A stretch of 64,000 nucleotides of DNA from Varanus komodoensis (GCF_004798865.1 NW_025335268.1:79758468-79822467); one strand, 5' to 3'; positions 1 to 15,244 are shown, numbered from the stretch's first letter. A program made the numbers and translations. Notes: generated from the sequence alone by a model not told the origin.

Positions 1-3000
1 GTACTGTTAATAGTCTCTCCACTGAAGAAGCACCGCGAGGCCTTAAAGGCAACACTACTGAACCTCATCATGGCCGCCACAAACTCTTACAGGTACATTC
101 TCACATTCAACTGTTATCCAAACATCTCCCTTCCCTAAAACAGCACATTTTGCATTGGTTCAAATATTAAATGTGTTCTAGAAATGTCTTAGGAGTCTTC
201 CTAATTCAATCTGCTGTCCTGCTTATCTATTTCAGAACTAACTTGATACTTGCTCTGTGATTCTTTGCTGGCTTTGCTGCAACAGATTAACATGAGTACT
301 TCTTCCTTATTGGTTCCACTCTTTCCCCTTCTCCTTGATCAAATACCATTCCTCATCAACAATAGTCCCTTTCCTACCCATGTACCAGTGTGAATTTGAG
401 CATTGTCCCAATTTTCAAGAACTCACTTGATTGTATGCCAAGATATTGTTTCAGTTTCAGACTTTTGTGCATCTCCAGAACCTTGGCCATTGATTTAAAC
501 CAGGCTGGGGGATTTTCACCATATTGAAGTAAGTCCTTATTACATTGGGATTCATTTCCTAGCAGTCAGTGGGCAGAACTGGCCCAAGTCTATTTTGACC
601 CCAAGTCCTGGTATGTTTTATTGTAACTCTAGTTCAAGTTTCAGTTTTTACTTTTAGTGTCTGGACAGACAGGAAATTTACATGAGAGAAAAATCCCATT
701 CTGTGACAACAAAATGGAAGATATGATCCTATCAGAGAAGGCAGAACAAACTCTCTGTTCTTCTGCACTTGGTAGCGTGTTGAATGAAGAAAAGTGATTG
801 TGCAGTACAGACAGAACATTTCAGCTGACTGGAAAAAAGACACAAAGACCTTCATTAGGGAACTCCCATGGGTGGGGGTGGGGAGGGGAGACAGATTATC
901 TGAAACACAAAAGGAGTCCACCATGTCTCATATGGTGAAAGCAAGTCCAACTGCACTGGCCACGATGGCCACCAATAGATAGGCTTATGCAACAAACATT
1001 TCCTTTGGAGCCAATGTTTCAAAGTCACTTAACTGTTAGCAGAATTGCACTCTACAGCCAACAGACACATACAAGTAATTTGATGGAGCAAAGTATATTT
1101 AGTTATGTGCCAGTTCAGCAGAGATAAGCATTACACAGCAGGTGTAATTAAAGGCTATTGTTTGCACCTGGGTATATTAAACTGAGGGGCTTTTTAACAA
1201 AAGCTAAAAGCGGTTATTTACTTACAAACAATCCATATGTAACTTGAATGAGGGAGAGATGTATCTTCAGCGGGATATCTTAGCTCATTGTTAGCTGGTT
1301 AGTGTAGAAGTGGAAAGAACATGTTCTCATGGTGAGAGAGAAGAGGGAGAAGGCAAAACAAGCCATCTGATCCTTTTTACCTTTCCAGGTGAGTTAGGAG
1401 AAAAAGGATAGACTAATTTTCTATGGCATTAACCCTTTTCTTCCCACTCAGGTTAGTGGCCAGGACCAAGCAATGGTAGTGCAGACAGTGTTACACATAC
1501 CTAACAGTTATAACCAAACTGCACCTGACATTCTGTGTCTCATGGAGATCATGCCAAATTGCAACTGATTGCACTATAAATAATTGCAGCTAATTGAGGT
1601 GAAAAATGCTATTCAAGGAGGTCATGATGTGGATTATATTCTTCAAATTTAACACATCTTCATGATCCTATGAGCCACATAGACGGTAAAGAAAAGGAAC
1701 ATCCTAAAGGCAGGGCTGTAGATATAAATTTGAGATGGTATACAAGTGTATGATGTTCCAAATTTCAATAGAACAAAAGATGTCCATATCTTGGTGATAT
1801 TATACAGTTTTCAATTTTTTAAAGCTAAAAATCAACATATTTAAAATATAGTGTTATTACTTTTCATTGTCTTATTGGAGAACTATTACGTAAGTGTAAT
1901 TTCATAAAGCTAAATTGCACACTTTCTCAACAAAGCACCAGTAGTAGCAAATTTAAATTCTACTTCAAAAATCTAGATCCACCTCCACTTTTTGCTGGCC
2001 TTTCCTTCACTGTGTACCATCTAACTTTAGTTTGAGATGTCTTTGATTTTCACAGCAACACAAGCACTTCTTCATAGATTGTGTAGCATTTAGCACATGC
2101 AGGTAAAAGGCATTGTGTATTTTTGCAGTTATGCATCTCTGTGCCATTACAAACATCACACAGGATTGAACTCATGGGTGTAGGTACCCCGAAGAGCAGC
2201 AGTGGCTATTAGTTCAGGTTGAATTGAAACCTGAAGTAGGGGCAGAATCATACCCACCAAACTGGGGATTCTGTCTAAGGTGTATGCAAACTCCCTCCAT
2301 CCCTTTGCAGACTGAGGGAGGGTTCAGTTGTTTGCAAATAAGTGAAGACTAGTTTTATGAATCATCAGGCTGCATTTTGCTATTATCCAGAACCTATCCA
2401 GAAAGGGGGATAGGGTGAGGATCTCACACATCTTTCCACGCTTCTGAATGTGTGGGAGAAGGATGTAGAGCTGGTTACAGAACTGGAAGAATGGAGGGAT
2501 TGACTTCAGCCTTTGTCATTTTTTGGTGTTTCCAAGTAACTTCTGAAGCTGCCATGTGCACAAACTTCCAGCTGTTGCACAATGAACGAGGATTTTGTGG
2601 TAAACTTCATGAAGCATACACGGGAGAGCTGCATTTGTGAGTGTCAGTTCATGAGGTCATGCTAAAAATTAATCTGAAGAAATAAGAGCTCATAAAGTAA
2701 GACAACCCTAATCAAATTATTCTGATGTTTAGCTTTAATTTTCCTGTAGACTTATCAATACCACACATGTGATAAAGATTTAGCTATTCTGTTCTAGGAT
2801 CCCTAATTTCCATCTGGAAGAAGAACATATTTGTGAGATATAATTCAGGAATATGTCTAAAATTGTATAGTTTAGCGACTGAATGAATTCACCCCCCAGG
2901 GATGAAGGTTTGAAGCAGAAATAGCAAGGTGAAAACACTTTATAGAAGCTGAACAGAGTTTTGAGAACAATGTCTGCAAAACTCTTTCTGTTCACATTAA

Positions 3001-3500
3001 CCTCATGTTGAAGATCAGTTACCTACTACTTCCTTGTTATTCTTTAACTAAATCAACTGAAATATGATAAGGCAGTTAATAATTAACATTGGCACAAAAT
3101 GAGTCAAGCTTTATCAATGATTTCCTAAAATGACTGTAAGCCACATGTATGTGCGAACTGTTGAAATGTATGAACATCCATTTTAATTTATGCAGAACTT
3201 AAAAACCTGCTATAAAACTATATTTAGGGCTGATTTACACATTATGGGTTTAAAACAGCAATGCCATTTATCAGTTCTATATATAAACTGTTATAGAAAA
3301 TGTTTGTACATTTTGAATACTAGCTATGTGACTCTGAGTTATTCATGCACACCTGTATTGCAATGAACTGTGTTTGGTCATGGACACTTGCTAAAATAAA
3401 TGCATCTAACTAGTTTAAAAACTAGAGCTTCTATTACATTTTCCTTCTGCTAAATGTTACAGGTATTTAAATTACTAGTGAATATAGCAGGCAGGTATTT
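1..3500. other. Intergenic DNA, no gene recognised
   Basis: AT-rich sequence downstream of SHROOM2. The open frames here (for example 634-924 and 2452-2640) are short, unlike known proteins and have no convincing splice context. No repeat could be assigned confidently by eye, though old interspersed repeats are likely. Confidence 0.5.
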
Positions 3501-3509
3501 TATTAGTTT

Positions 3510-3950
3510 TCTATACCATCTAGTAACTGAAGCTCTTTGGGCAGTTCACAACAATTAATATAATACAGAAGAGTAAAACATTATATCAAACCTTTGCAAG
3601 TATAAAATTACAGTATAAAACCAGGATACAAACTGGTGGCAATGGAAAGATGTAGTAATACAATAACACATTGAAACAACAACTAAAAAACTAAATGCCT
3701 GAAGAATTAAGTCTTAACCTAGTGTCAAAAAGAACACCAAGTAGGTGCCAGGGAAGTCTTTCTAAGAAAGCCATTCCACAACCAGGATGCCACCACTGAA
3801 AAGACCATTCCTTAGTATCCACCCATCTCACCTCCTCTGGTGGAACACCCAGAGAAGGACCTGTGAAAATGTTCTCTGGACAGGTATATATAGCAGTTGC
3901 CATATATGGGGAAAATGCTTCCAGCTAAGATGGCAATATAGTCTGATTGC
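3510..3950 (-). mobile_element. Old L2-type LINE 3' fragment
   Basis: The plus strand reads as the reverse complement of an L2 3' end: a run about a box next to the tail, then 'cattccacaaccaggatgcc' (about 3773-3792) and an 'accactgaaaagaccattcc' block. The same motif order appears in better L2 copies here, such as 5400-5500 and 48180-48240. It is heavily worn and has no open frame. Clade assignment rests on motif resemblance only. Confidence 0.55.
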
Positions 3951-5180
3951 AGCCTGTGCCTCTCCCAGTGTTTGGCTTTTAAAATTTGCCCAGGAGTTTT
4001 GTGTCATCATGTCATTTTGTATTAGCCTTGCTCCAGTTTTCTTTTTATTTGCTTGCCATGCTTTGGGAGAGAGTTTGATTATGGCTGCCCTGGAGGTGAA
4101 GATGGGATCAGGAATTCCACTGATTCCTCCACAGCTTCCTCTGGCTAAAGTCTCTGAAGCTGATCCTGAAGGATATTTTGTCATTCTGCTGAAGACATGT
4201 CATTACAGTTATCTCAGCAGGCTAAGCAGCCAAAACAGTTGCAGCTGAGCCAGGATTCTATCAAAACTTCACTTCTGGAGGCTTCTTTCCCGACAGCTAA
4301 TTTGTGTTTCCTGGGATTATGGGAAAAATCTCCACAGCCTGTGCAAGTCATTTGGCAGCATTTGTGAATATGTTTGCATGCAATTTATTGACATTGCTAC
4401 CAGATTTTCAGCTTGATACTGAATGAGCCTATAGTGATCTGGGTTCACTATAGGCTCTCACTCCTGAGAATTAAGAGTGGGACCAGCTTTTGTTCAGTTT
4501 TTATGCCCTTCAACAAAAGAGTATCTGCCCTGTACAGATGGGCAGAGATGGGAACATTGGTGGAATTCTGCCAATGACCTGTAATCTTTTATCCAGATCT
4601 CACCAAGAGAACACAGTTTACTAAGACTAAATGACTGACATTACAATATTGGAAGGATAAACACGCATGTCTATAGGACAGTGGACTGAGGATCTAGCAA
4701 CACTGTGCACATTCAAATGGGTGGCATTTAGCAGTATATAGATACTGCTTATGAATGGGACACCCATGCAGCTATTCGGTCTACTTTTCATCAAGCTTGT
4801 GCACAAGTTTAAGAAAGCTGTACTTTCATATTCCATATGCATGCACGGAAATGGATATATTCAAATCTAAATAGTTGCACATCTTTCCTTCCTCATCTTT
4901 GGTTCTGTTGAAATGTTGTAAGAAAAAATATTTTTAAAATGGTGGGGCAAATGAATGGAGAGCATTTTATCAGGGAGATCCATGCAGTGAAGGCCCACAA
5001 GAGATCTTATGGCTACCAGCCACGCTCCCACCTGCCATGCATCTGGTAGCCGTCATGTATGTTTGTGGGGTCCCTTCACATCCTGGGTCCATCAGAGATT
5101 CTCTTTCACATGGATCCTTATGCACCCATGGTAGTAGAGGCTTATGGTCCTTCACATGGGCACTGAATAAGCAGCTGCTT
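3951..5180. other. Intergenic DNA, no gene recognised
   Basis: No gene is supported. Between 4950 and 5165 several short words recur in inverted orientation, such as 'ggctaccag' and 'ctggtagcc', which suggests a worn palindromic element. The family was not identified. Confidence 0.4.
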
Positions 5181-5184
5181 ATTT

Positions 5185-5700
5185 AAAACTTTTGTATGCT
5201 GTCACCACATGTCTTGACATCTAAGGACAGTTCACAATACATACAAAACAATAAAATGATCTTTATAAATAACAAATTCAATAAAAGTTTACATAAGGAT
5301 AAAAAACGAAAACAAAAAGAGCAACTGTTCAACAATAAAATATTAGTTTTTAAAATAACAATTAAATAAAAAGGTTTTAATCTGGCGCCAAAAAGAATAT
5401 AAACTCGGCACCAGGCATACCTCTCCACCAGGAGTGCATTCCATAATTTGGGCACCACCACAGAGAAGGCCCTGCTCCAGGTAGATGTTCTTTTTATCTC
5501 CTTTAAAGAGGGCTCCTGGAGCAGAGCCTCTCCCGCAGATGTTAAGGGGCGTGAGGGCATGTAAGGGAAGAGACGCTCCTTCAGGTATCCTGGTCCCAAG
5601 CCGTTCAGGGCTTTATAGGTTAAAACCAGCACCTTGAATTGGGCCTGGACTTCAACTGGAAGCCAGTGGAGCTGGTATGGGACCGGCGTTACATGAGAAC
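5185..5700 (-). mobile_element. L2 LINE, 5'-truncated 3' end of ORF2 and UTR
   Basis: The minus-strand translation carries the L2 ORF2 C-terminus: a 'LHWLPVEVQAQFKVLVLTYK' block at about 5610-5670, followed by 'GLGPGYLKERL', 'MPSRPL', 'AGEALLQEPSLKEI' and 'PKLWNALL'. The same order ends the long LINE at 46700-46950. The far 3' end differs from that younger copy and lacks its GC-rich 'gccgcccc' tail box, so this is an older or different L2 subfamily. It is 5' truncated and not functional. Confidence 0.85.
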
Positions 5701-5870
5701 ACGACTGGTCCCCATCAGCAGCCTGGCAGCTCTGTTCTGTACCAGCTGAAGTATCCAGACCGTTTTCAAGGGCAGCCCCTAACCCAATGCTTAGGGTGCA
5801 CTGGCAGCAGGGGTAAGAAAGCACCCTCAAAGTGTGGGTGGGATTAAGGTGGAGCCCTTCCATTGCACTT
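5700..5870 (-). mobile_element. Second LINE 3'-end fragment beside the L2
   Basis: On the plus strand, 'ctgttctgtaccagctgaag' (about 5731-5750) and 'tccagaccgttttcaagggc' (about 5754-5773) resemble the untranslated or terminal segment of another CR1/L2-group LINE, read on the minus strand. It continues directly from the 5185-5700 piece and could be upstream sequence of the same insertion. It is too short to settle the clade. Confidence 0.4.
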
Positions 5871-8160
5871 CCTGTCTACGGGTTGGGAGAGGAGGAATGA
5901 CCAAAGTAGATTGGACTCCTTTCTGCAGTCATGGGGCTGCCCTGTGAGAGGACAAAATGCAGTTCCGAGGAAAAGGAATCGGCAGTAGTTTCCTCATGCC
6001 TGGTTGCTGCACATTCGCCCTGGCATGTTTCAGAAGAGGTGCAAAGGCCAGGAATGCTTGACTTCCCATCAACTGTCTTGTGTTCTGTTCTATATTGTAA
6101 GCCTCTATCTCCCCATTGCTTGTAAATTCCCATGTACACAGATGGTGCTGTGTAGTTGCGTGACCCAGCTGTATTGTTCTGTCTTCTCCCATATGACCTT
6201 ATCTGTACATTCATTCCTTTATTCCAAAGCGTATGTAAGCCACTTTTGAGCCTGCATCATCACAAGCCAACGTACATAAATGGAATAATACAGTGCAGAC
6301 CTTTTTAATGTACCAACATCAGGTATTTGCTGCTTTACTAAAGAGGGCCTTGTAAGTCATAGCACCTTACCTTGAGAATTGCCATATACCAATTCTTATG
6401 TGATGTTCTGTGAAGACATTTTTCTTAAAACAAAAACAAAACTCTTGGACTTAAAAACATATTATACTGCTATAATGTTATATATTTGCTGTCCTGCTCT
6501 TTTTATTATGGTTATTTTACAGGTTGATCTTATCGCTCACAAATTTTGTATATAGAAATACCAAATTTTGTAAAATGGTGGATGATGACCCAGACTCAAT
6601 CACCAATAAGTATAGACTTGCACATGTCTATCACATGAGCTCATAAAGATGGATGGTACCATTGAACCATCCACATCAGGAGTTCAGGAGGATTCCGTGG
6701 ACAGATGATTGGTCACAGTGTGAACAGAATACTGGACAAGATGGACTCATGATGCACACGGCTCTTACGTTCTTAAACATCCAAAACATTTTTAGGAGGA
6801 AAAAACCAAGGGAGCATCCTCTTCAGCAAACACAAAAAGCAGCCCAATGGAGACTGAGTAGGTTCAACAGACACTGAATACGAAGCAGTTATTGTGGGCT
6901 GAGTGAAGCAAGGAGAGTAAGAGAATGAAATGGGGTAGAAGGAAACGTGAGCAACATTTTGCAATACATTTTGTTGCAGGTTCCAGTTATCCAGTTCCCC
7001 TACTAGAGCACCAAGAAGAGTATATCCTGCTGAGAACAAAACAATTCAGAAATGAAATTTAAGGGTACCTAGAATTAATCTCTGATGGATAGGTATGTTT
7101 GACACCAGGTCCCACGTGGATGAAGGATCTTCCCCAAGTGGCTTTGTACTTCTCATTTTCTACCATTGAATTTGGTGTGGATTCTAAATAGGTTTGAACT
7201 AGTTAGATGTCCTTATGAGAGTCAGCCACAGTTCACCACCAGAGTAAAAAAGTAATTTTCTCCCCAGAAAGAAAAAATGCAGAATATACATAGATGAATA
7301 TTATGAACTGATAATCGCAACAGATTAAAATTAACAAACCAGTCAATGCACTGAAACACAATATGGTTTATTTCCCTTGGTCAAGCAAGATGATTGATCA
7401 GTAGATAAGTATTTAGATAACAAGTGAGAAATCTCTATTTTTGAATCAGGTTTGCAAACTCTTAAGGAACAATGGGGAAAAATCTGAATTTCTTTTTCAT
7501 TATACAAAAATGGTCTAAAAATTGCAATGACCTTAAGGTGAAAACAGATTCCTTCACCTACAGATGCCAAAGGCAAGACAGCACCAGGTTCTCTTTTACA
7601 AAGCAACTATTTATAGAATTATATACAGAGGGGGGAGAATCCCTCTTCTGGTTTATTCCAGAAACAGAACAAGTTTAAAAGAGAGAATAGGAAACGTGGG
7701 GCAGGCAAGTTGAAAGTGGCGATTAAATATCACATTGTGAAAGGGGTAATATATAATTATACATTAATTTCCATATTGCTATTTTTGTAAGAATTATATG
7801 ATTTAAAATACTGTGTACATATTGAAGTTATATTTGGAGTTCAAATACACAAACAGAATCACTACAATAGTCTCTTTTTAAAGTCACAGGTAAAAGCTTA
7901 CACCTGACTGGAGTAATAGTTTCTTTTAGCTTGGTTATGTAAGGAATAGCAAACGGCTTCTGAAAAAAAATGGAACCATTTATTTAGTATCAACTAGAAT
8001 CATAGCAGCATTTGATGACAGTAATAATTTGTCAGATGTCTTGTGGATGGTGAAAAAATCTGGGAGCACTTAGTACAACTAGACTGTTAAGAAATTACAC
8101 TGTTGCAGGCCAGTGAAGGGTGTATGAATTAGCACTAATAATTAGAGGAGAATCTCTCAT
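5871..8160. other. Intergenic DNA, no gene recognised
   Basis: The frames at 5876-6214, 6653-6877, 6773-7039, 7343-7606 and 7472-7678 are short, overlap each other on opposite strands and resemble no family I know. Nothing further is supported. Confidence 0.45.
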
Positions 8161-8164
8161 CTAG

Positions 8165-8285
8165 CATTTAAGGGTACAATTTTATACATACGTACCTGGG
8201 AGTAAGTCCCCTTGAACTCAACAGAGACTGCTTCTTAGCAGATGTGCATTGGATTACACTGTTGATTATGCAGAAGCGATTATGG
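8165..8285. repeat. Short palindromic interspersed repeat (MITE-like)
   Basis: The stretch holds 'gggagtaagtccccttgaac' followed by 'gcattggattacactgtt', a small imperfect palindrome common in reptile DNA. Related, more worn copies are seen at about 22487-22555, 26795-26870, 36110-36190 and 50955-51060. It is probably a small non-autonomous DNA element, but the superfamily is not evident. Confidence 0.5.
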
Positions 8286-9440
8286 CAACTTCTTGAACAG
8301 CCAACAATTTTCTTATCTTTATTTTTGTATTTATCTGAATAGTGATGAAAGAAACTCTTTCGTTTACACTCAAATTGAATATCAGGAGAAAGTTTTTTTC
8401 TTTTTTAGTTTCACTGTTCAAAGGGAGTAGTAGGACAGGATGGTTCATTATTTAAGTGCTAAATATGTAATTTTCTGGTATAACTTAAAAAGACATAAAA
8501 AAACAAGACTTCCCTTTATCCATTAGAAATGTACATTAACGCAAGGGACCATCACTCATATGCAGTTTAGGTCACCAACGTTTATCACAACCTCCTTACG
8601 AAGTTTAAAAGAAATGAGACTTTTCAGAGGTCAAAGGGGATTTTTTCCTTGTTTCAAATAGTGTTGTGAATATTTCATGCCTTGTGACACTGAGCTGCAG
8701 AATAAGGTCCCATTATCACAAGGGTATTTGTGAGTATGGGCATGGAAATACAAACACACACAAACACGCACACACGTATTAGGCATGCAATTATGAATAA
8801 ATCCGAAACACTTTTGGTCAGGTAGGCAAATTACGCTGCTTGTGCAGGTGAGCAAAATCTGGACAAAGCGCAGCCAGGGACAGGATGCATGTAGAAGCCA
8901 ACAATTAGCTTGCGCCTGGAATGCCCAAGTAGGGAGCCGTTCCATGAAACGACGATGCTGCTACCCAGTAGCCACAGCATGGACTAGGGGGAAAACCTCA
9001 CAAGGCTTGCCCCCGGACGCCTTCCCTCTAGCCCATCGTGCTGGAATGGCCTGAGGGAAGTGTGCTGGTGGGAAACTTTGCGACCACCGCCAGGACTGCT
9101 TCCCATTTCGTTGCATGGCCATCCATGCTTTGGGGCAACTAGGGACTCAAGCTCTGTGTGCATGAAAGATATGAAGACTCATCTACCAATCTGGAATGGG
9201 ACGCACTGAAGCCTGGGTACCTGTCGTAATGTAATACTAGTTCTGCCTTACTTCAGGCTTGCACATGTTAGACTTGGGTCCCCAGCTATTTCGCATATGT
9301 AACAGAGCTGAGCTAAATGCAACATTTGCCCTTGTGCCCCATTACTGAAAGGCTGGGTAAAAATTCCCATGCTTACTTCAAATAAAAAATAATAATAACT
9401 TGGTCATTTTTGTGCCACTAAGATGTCAAAAATCATGTTC
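8286..9440. other. Intergenic DNA with CA-rich microsatellite
   Basis: A short CA-rich simple repeat lies at about 8753-8776. The frames at 8631-8945 and 8842-9054 overlap on opposite strands and are unlike known proteins. No gene is supported downstream of the predicted SHROOM2 polyadenylation site. Confidence 0.45.
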
Positions 9441-9490
9441 ACACACACACGCACACACACTTGCCTACTATGTTTGGAAGTAGTTTTATT
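9441..9490 (-). promoter_or_regulatory. SHROOM2: SHROOM2 polyadenylation signal with GT-rich downstream element
   Basis: Read on the minus strand, AATAAA lies at 9490-9485. About 25 bases further on is a GT-rich run (complement of the CA repeat at 9441-9460). This is the classic arrangement of hexamer, cleavage zone and GU-rich element. It is the first AATAAA after the SHROOM2 stop at 10053, so cleavage near 9470 would give a 3'UTR of about 580 bases. A weaker ATTAAA lies near 9667-9672. The signal is seen directly; its use is inferred. Confidence 0.6.
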
Positions 9491-10052
9491 ATAGGCTCTT
9501 AAAGATCTACTTGTCCAAACCATTTTGACATAATCACTGGAAAGATAGAACTTGCGCAACATTTCTTCATAAAAGCATCTAAATGTGCAAATCTGAAAAT
9601 GTCATTTTACCTCATCAACCCAAAAACAATGCTAGAAAGGTAACTTGAATGGACTTGTTTTGTCTATTTTAATATATATTCGTAAGTCCCTAAAATTCAC
9701 AGTCCTCAATATTGCTTTTTAGGGAATCAATTTATATAGACATAAAGAGAACAAATGCCACATATGTATTTTAAAAATGTACTCATGCAAAGATGCAGCA
9801 GATTCCTTAGTATACTGAATCTGAAATGCAAAACCTAATGTATGCAGAGCTATCTAGAGGCTGTGTGATAAGAGAGAGACGAAGAGGCATTCGTATGTTT
9901 CTAGCCATGGAAATAAACCCACCTAAAAACAAATCCCCCAACATTATTGCTATTATGACATTTCTCTTGAGTGAGTCCTTCTCATGGCCAGAGGAGCTGC
10001 ACAGAGAGAAATGTGTTCAACCCATCGCAGTTTCTGTGTCCTTCGACAAGTG
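9470..10052 (-). other. SHROOM2: Predicted SHROOM2 3' untranslated region
   Basis: AT-rich non-coding sequence between the SHROOM2 stop codon and the predicted cleavage site. No coding potential is seen on the minus strand. The limits depend on which polyadenylation signal is used. Confidence 0.5.
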
Positions 10053-12644
<2,592 letters not shown>

Positions 12645-12917
12645 CCGCTCTTCCGATGATGCATTTTCATCCAGGTTGTTCAATGCATTTTCTACCCGGG
12701 CTAGCCGACCAGAAAGTGATAAGAGGAGGTTGACCACTTTGTCAAGGTCCCCAATAAACATCCGGAACTTGTCAAACTCATTGGGTTTGCAGACCTCTTT
12801 TACAATTGCTTCCACTTCATCTCCAAGCAGATTGTTAGCTTGAATGTCTTCCAAGAGGGTCTTTCGAGCTTCTCGTAGTACCTGGAGCTTTCGACTTATG
12901 CTATCTATAAGCTCTTG
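12645..12917 (-). CDS. SHROOM2: SHROOM2 penultimate exon (ASD2 core)
   Basis: The exon is 273 bases, residues 498-588. It opens '[20 protein letters not shown]' and contains [20 protein letters not shown] and [20 protein letters not shown], the signature block of Shroom ASD2 shared by SHROOM2, 3 and 4. Ending with [11 protein letters not shown] favours SHROOM2. Both ends are phase 0, with acceptor TTTAG before CAA (12917) and donor CGG|GTAAGG after 12645. ASD2 recruits ROCK to apical junctional actin, where phosphorylation of myosin causes constriction. No stop or frameshift is seen, which indicates a working gene. Confidence 0.97.
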
Positions 12918-13504
12918 CTAAAGGGAAAAGGGAAGAAAGGATATTAAAGTATCTAATATCATTCCATTTATTAGATACTTCCCAATACCGAAAACTCTAT
13001 GGGAAGGTTGCAGCATAAAATAAAATATAGACATGATTTTCTTGCCCTCTACGAAGTATCTGAAATATTCTATTTAGAAAATAGACAGACAGAAAACCCA
13101 ATGGAGTGGGGCAATGAATGTGTCTGGAGTATAAATGGGTATGTTGCGTGCTTACAGCCACATGTGCAGTCCTAAATAAAGACAAGGGAGAAGTTACAAG
13201 GCCTTCAAAGAGCTCGGAGAGGAACAGCAGCTTTGATTTTGTAGCCGTTTACATCACTTATGCCTATTAATTCTGTTCCAGAAGAACAGATGTGTCAATT
13301 TATTCCAGCAAAACAAAACAAACAGACCACCACAACCCTCTATCTCATCATAGAAGCTGATCTGATGTCAATAATAATAATTAAAAGTCCTTTAATGCTA
13401 ATTGTCTACAAGATTTACAATTCTATAGATAAGTTCCCTAATAGCGGTCCTTGCTAAGCAGACGTTAGCCCTATAATGGCTTCTCTTCCTGAGCCCACGT
13501 GGGA

Positions 13505-13853
13505 TCATTCTCCCAAGTCATGCCTTTCCTCCTTCTTACGCAGTCTACTTTGCAGCTGTTCAAATCGGCGTAAAATACGTCTGTTCTGGGCCCTTGAAAA
13601 ATCCACGACACCTATTGTGTCTTCTGTTTCTGGCTCAGGGAGATCAGCATCAAGGGGGAAAGAGGCAGTTTGCTCTGCCTTCTGAGTAGAACTTGCAGCT
13701 TCCTCTTTCTCACGACTCTCTGTCTCTGATAAAGGTCCAGGCATTTGCTCAACGTGCTGGGGCTCAGAGGAAGACGCAGCAGCTGGCGCTGGGTTGTGGG
13801 GTCGACTCTTGGGCACTGGGTGCCAAGTGCAAGGTCTCCTCGTGAGTCACTGT
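13505..13853 (-). pseudogene. Unidentified protein-like ORF in SHROOM2 intron
   Basis: The minus strand is open for about 115 codons from near 13850 to a TGA at 13505. The product looks like real protein. A low-complexity Ala/Pro/Ser/Glu stretch is followed by 'LPEPETEDTIGVVDFSRAQN', then a basic helix, 'RRILRRFEQLQSRLRKKEER'. No in-frame ATG opens it, and an adjoining minus frame (13764-14063) also reads as plausible protein up to the same region. This suggests a retrocopy with one frameshift near 13810, or an exon of an unknown nested transcript. The only ATG inside is at Met-Pro-Gly, about 27 codons in from the GTG at 13816. It does not belong to the SHROOM2 reading frame, because the flanking exons already join in phase 0. 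I do not recognise the protein. Confidence 0.35.
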
Positions 13854-14224
13854 TTCTGTGGGAGCTTCATGCACGACAGGTTTGCACATACCACAAACAC
13901 ATGGTTTGCCTAACTTACAGGTTGCTAAATCCTGGGTTGTTGCATGTCCATGCATCCGGTACTGTCTATTTTCTGGGAAAAAGGGGATTGTCACTATATG
14001 CAATTTCAGAAGCATAGGAAGGCGCATAATACCAGCATCTGAGTCTAACAATAAATTAAGCAATAATTTCCAACCAGCCTGGCAAAGTCTAGCATTCAGA
14101 AGTGATGGTGGAGGGAACAGAGAGGTGCAAAATGAAGAAAAAGGATTTCCCTACATCTACAATATGCTTTTCATTGAAGGATTTACAAAAGTGGAGGCTT
14201 CTTTTTTTAAATAAAAATGTTTCC

Positions 14225-14560
14225 ATACTGTTTTCAGTTTTAGCCAAGTTTCCCAAAGTGGTCTGCAGAACAACAACAACAAAAAAATCATAAAACCAAT
14301 TTAAACAAAAGCACAATTAAAACAGAATACTGAAACCAAGGAAGATCAGAATCAAAACTACATCTCAAATTAAAATATAAAAATAGATGCACATTTTGTG
14401 TGTGTGTTAATTAGGAACATCTTCTCTCCATGCCCCCTCAAAGAGATGTTCAGAGGGTAGTGACGAAAGAACAGGTCTTTTCTGTGGAAATTCCCAATTA
14501 CGGAATATTCTCTCCAAGGAAACTCATCTTTAATACAGCAGTCTAAAATCTGCTTCTCTT
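14225..14560 (+). mobile_element. Old L2-type LINE 3' fragment
   Basis: The block near 14420-14535, read in reverse complement, gives 'attccgtaattgggaatttc' and 'cacagaaaagacctgttctt'. These are worn forms of the L2 3' words seen at 5440-5480. The AT-rich part 14265-14400 may belong to the same insertion. Orientation is tentative because the copy is very old. Confidence 0.4.
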
Positions 14561-14923
14561 TTCCTGGAGATTTGAATAATTTAATGGCCTAGCTTTTGCA
14601 GTCATTTTTGTTCTTCACTTCTGTTCCTCCCAGGGATTGCATCTGTCCTTTAGGTGATTTTTTAGATGGATACTTTGGTTTCAGTTATATGATTTTCATG
14701 CACAAGCTATAATATTGTGTATAGTGTTTTGTTTTTTAAGTGATTTCTTTGCAGATTATTTTGAGATTCCTTTTGTCTGTGTGAAGCAATACATAAGTGT
14801 AGTAAGTTTAGCTCAAGTAAAATCCATTAAAAGTCTGGTGGGATAAAAATACTTTTACTGTCCACCTAAAGTCCATCAGGAATAGGTGTAATCTAGTACC
14901 AAATATCTTTGGCTTCTGCTACT

Positions 14924-15121
14924 AAGAAAAGCAGGTTGCTTACCTGTAACTGATGTTCTTCGAGCGGCCATCTGTGCAGTCACACATATGGGTGCTGTGC
15001 CTGCGCAGTGCTTTTGGCCGGAAGATTACAAGCTAACGGTTTTTGGCAGGAAAGCTCCGCTCCCCCTCCCCCATGGCCTATAAAGAGCAGAGCGTCCGCC
15101 ATTTTGTTCAGTCTTTGACGA
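14924..15121. repeat. DIRS left inverted terminal repeat
   Basis: From about 14960 to 15121 this is the reverse complement of 20647-20817, with only a few differences. Shared words include 'agattacaagctaacggttt' and 'agagcgtccgccattttgtt'. The outermost 35 or so bases differ from the right tip but are repeated, inverted, in the internal complementary region at 15250-15303. Confidence 0.9.
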
Positions 15122-15244
15122 CCGAACATACACCCCCATCTGGAAAAAATATTCCTACTGTAAAACAATATTGGTACCCAGAAAAGGGGAAACATTCAGT
15201 ACCGACAAACAATATCCACTCACCGACACTGAGCGGGGTCGGCG

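Noticed and set aside
3787-4248. Plus-strand ORF of 153 codons
   Set aside because: It overlaps an old L2 fragment and a minus-strand frame, and the sequence is not protein-like.
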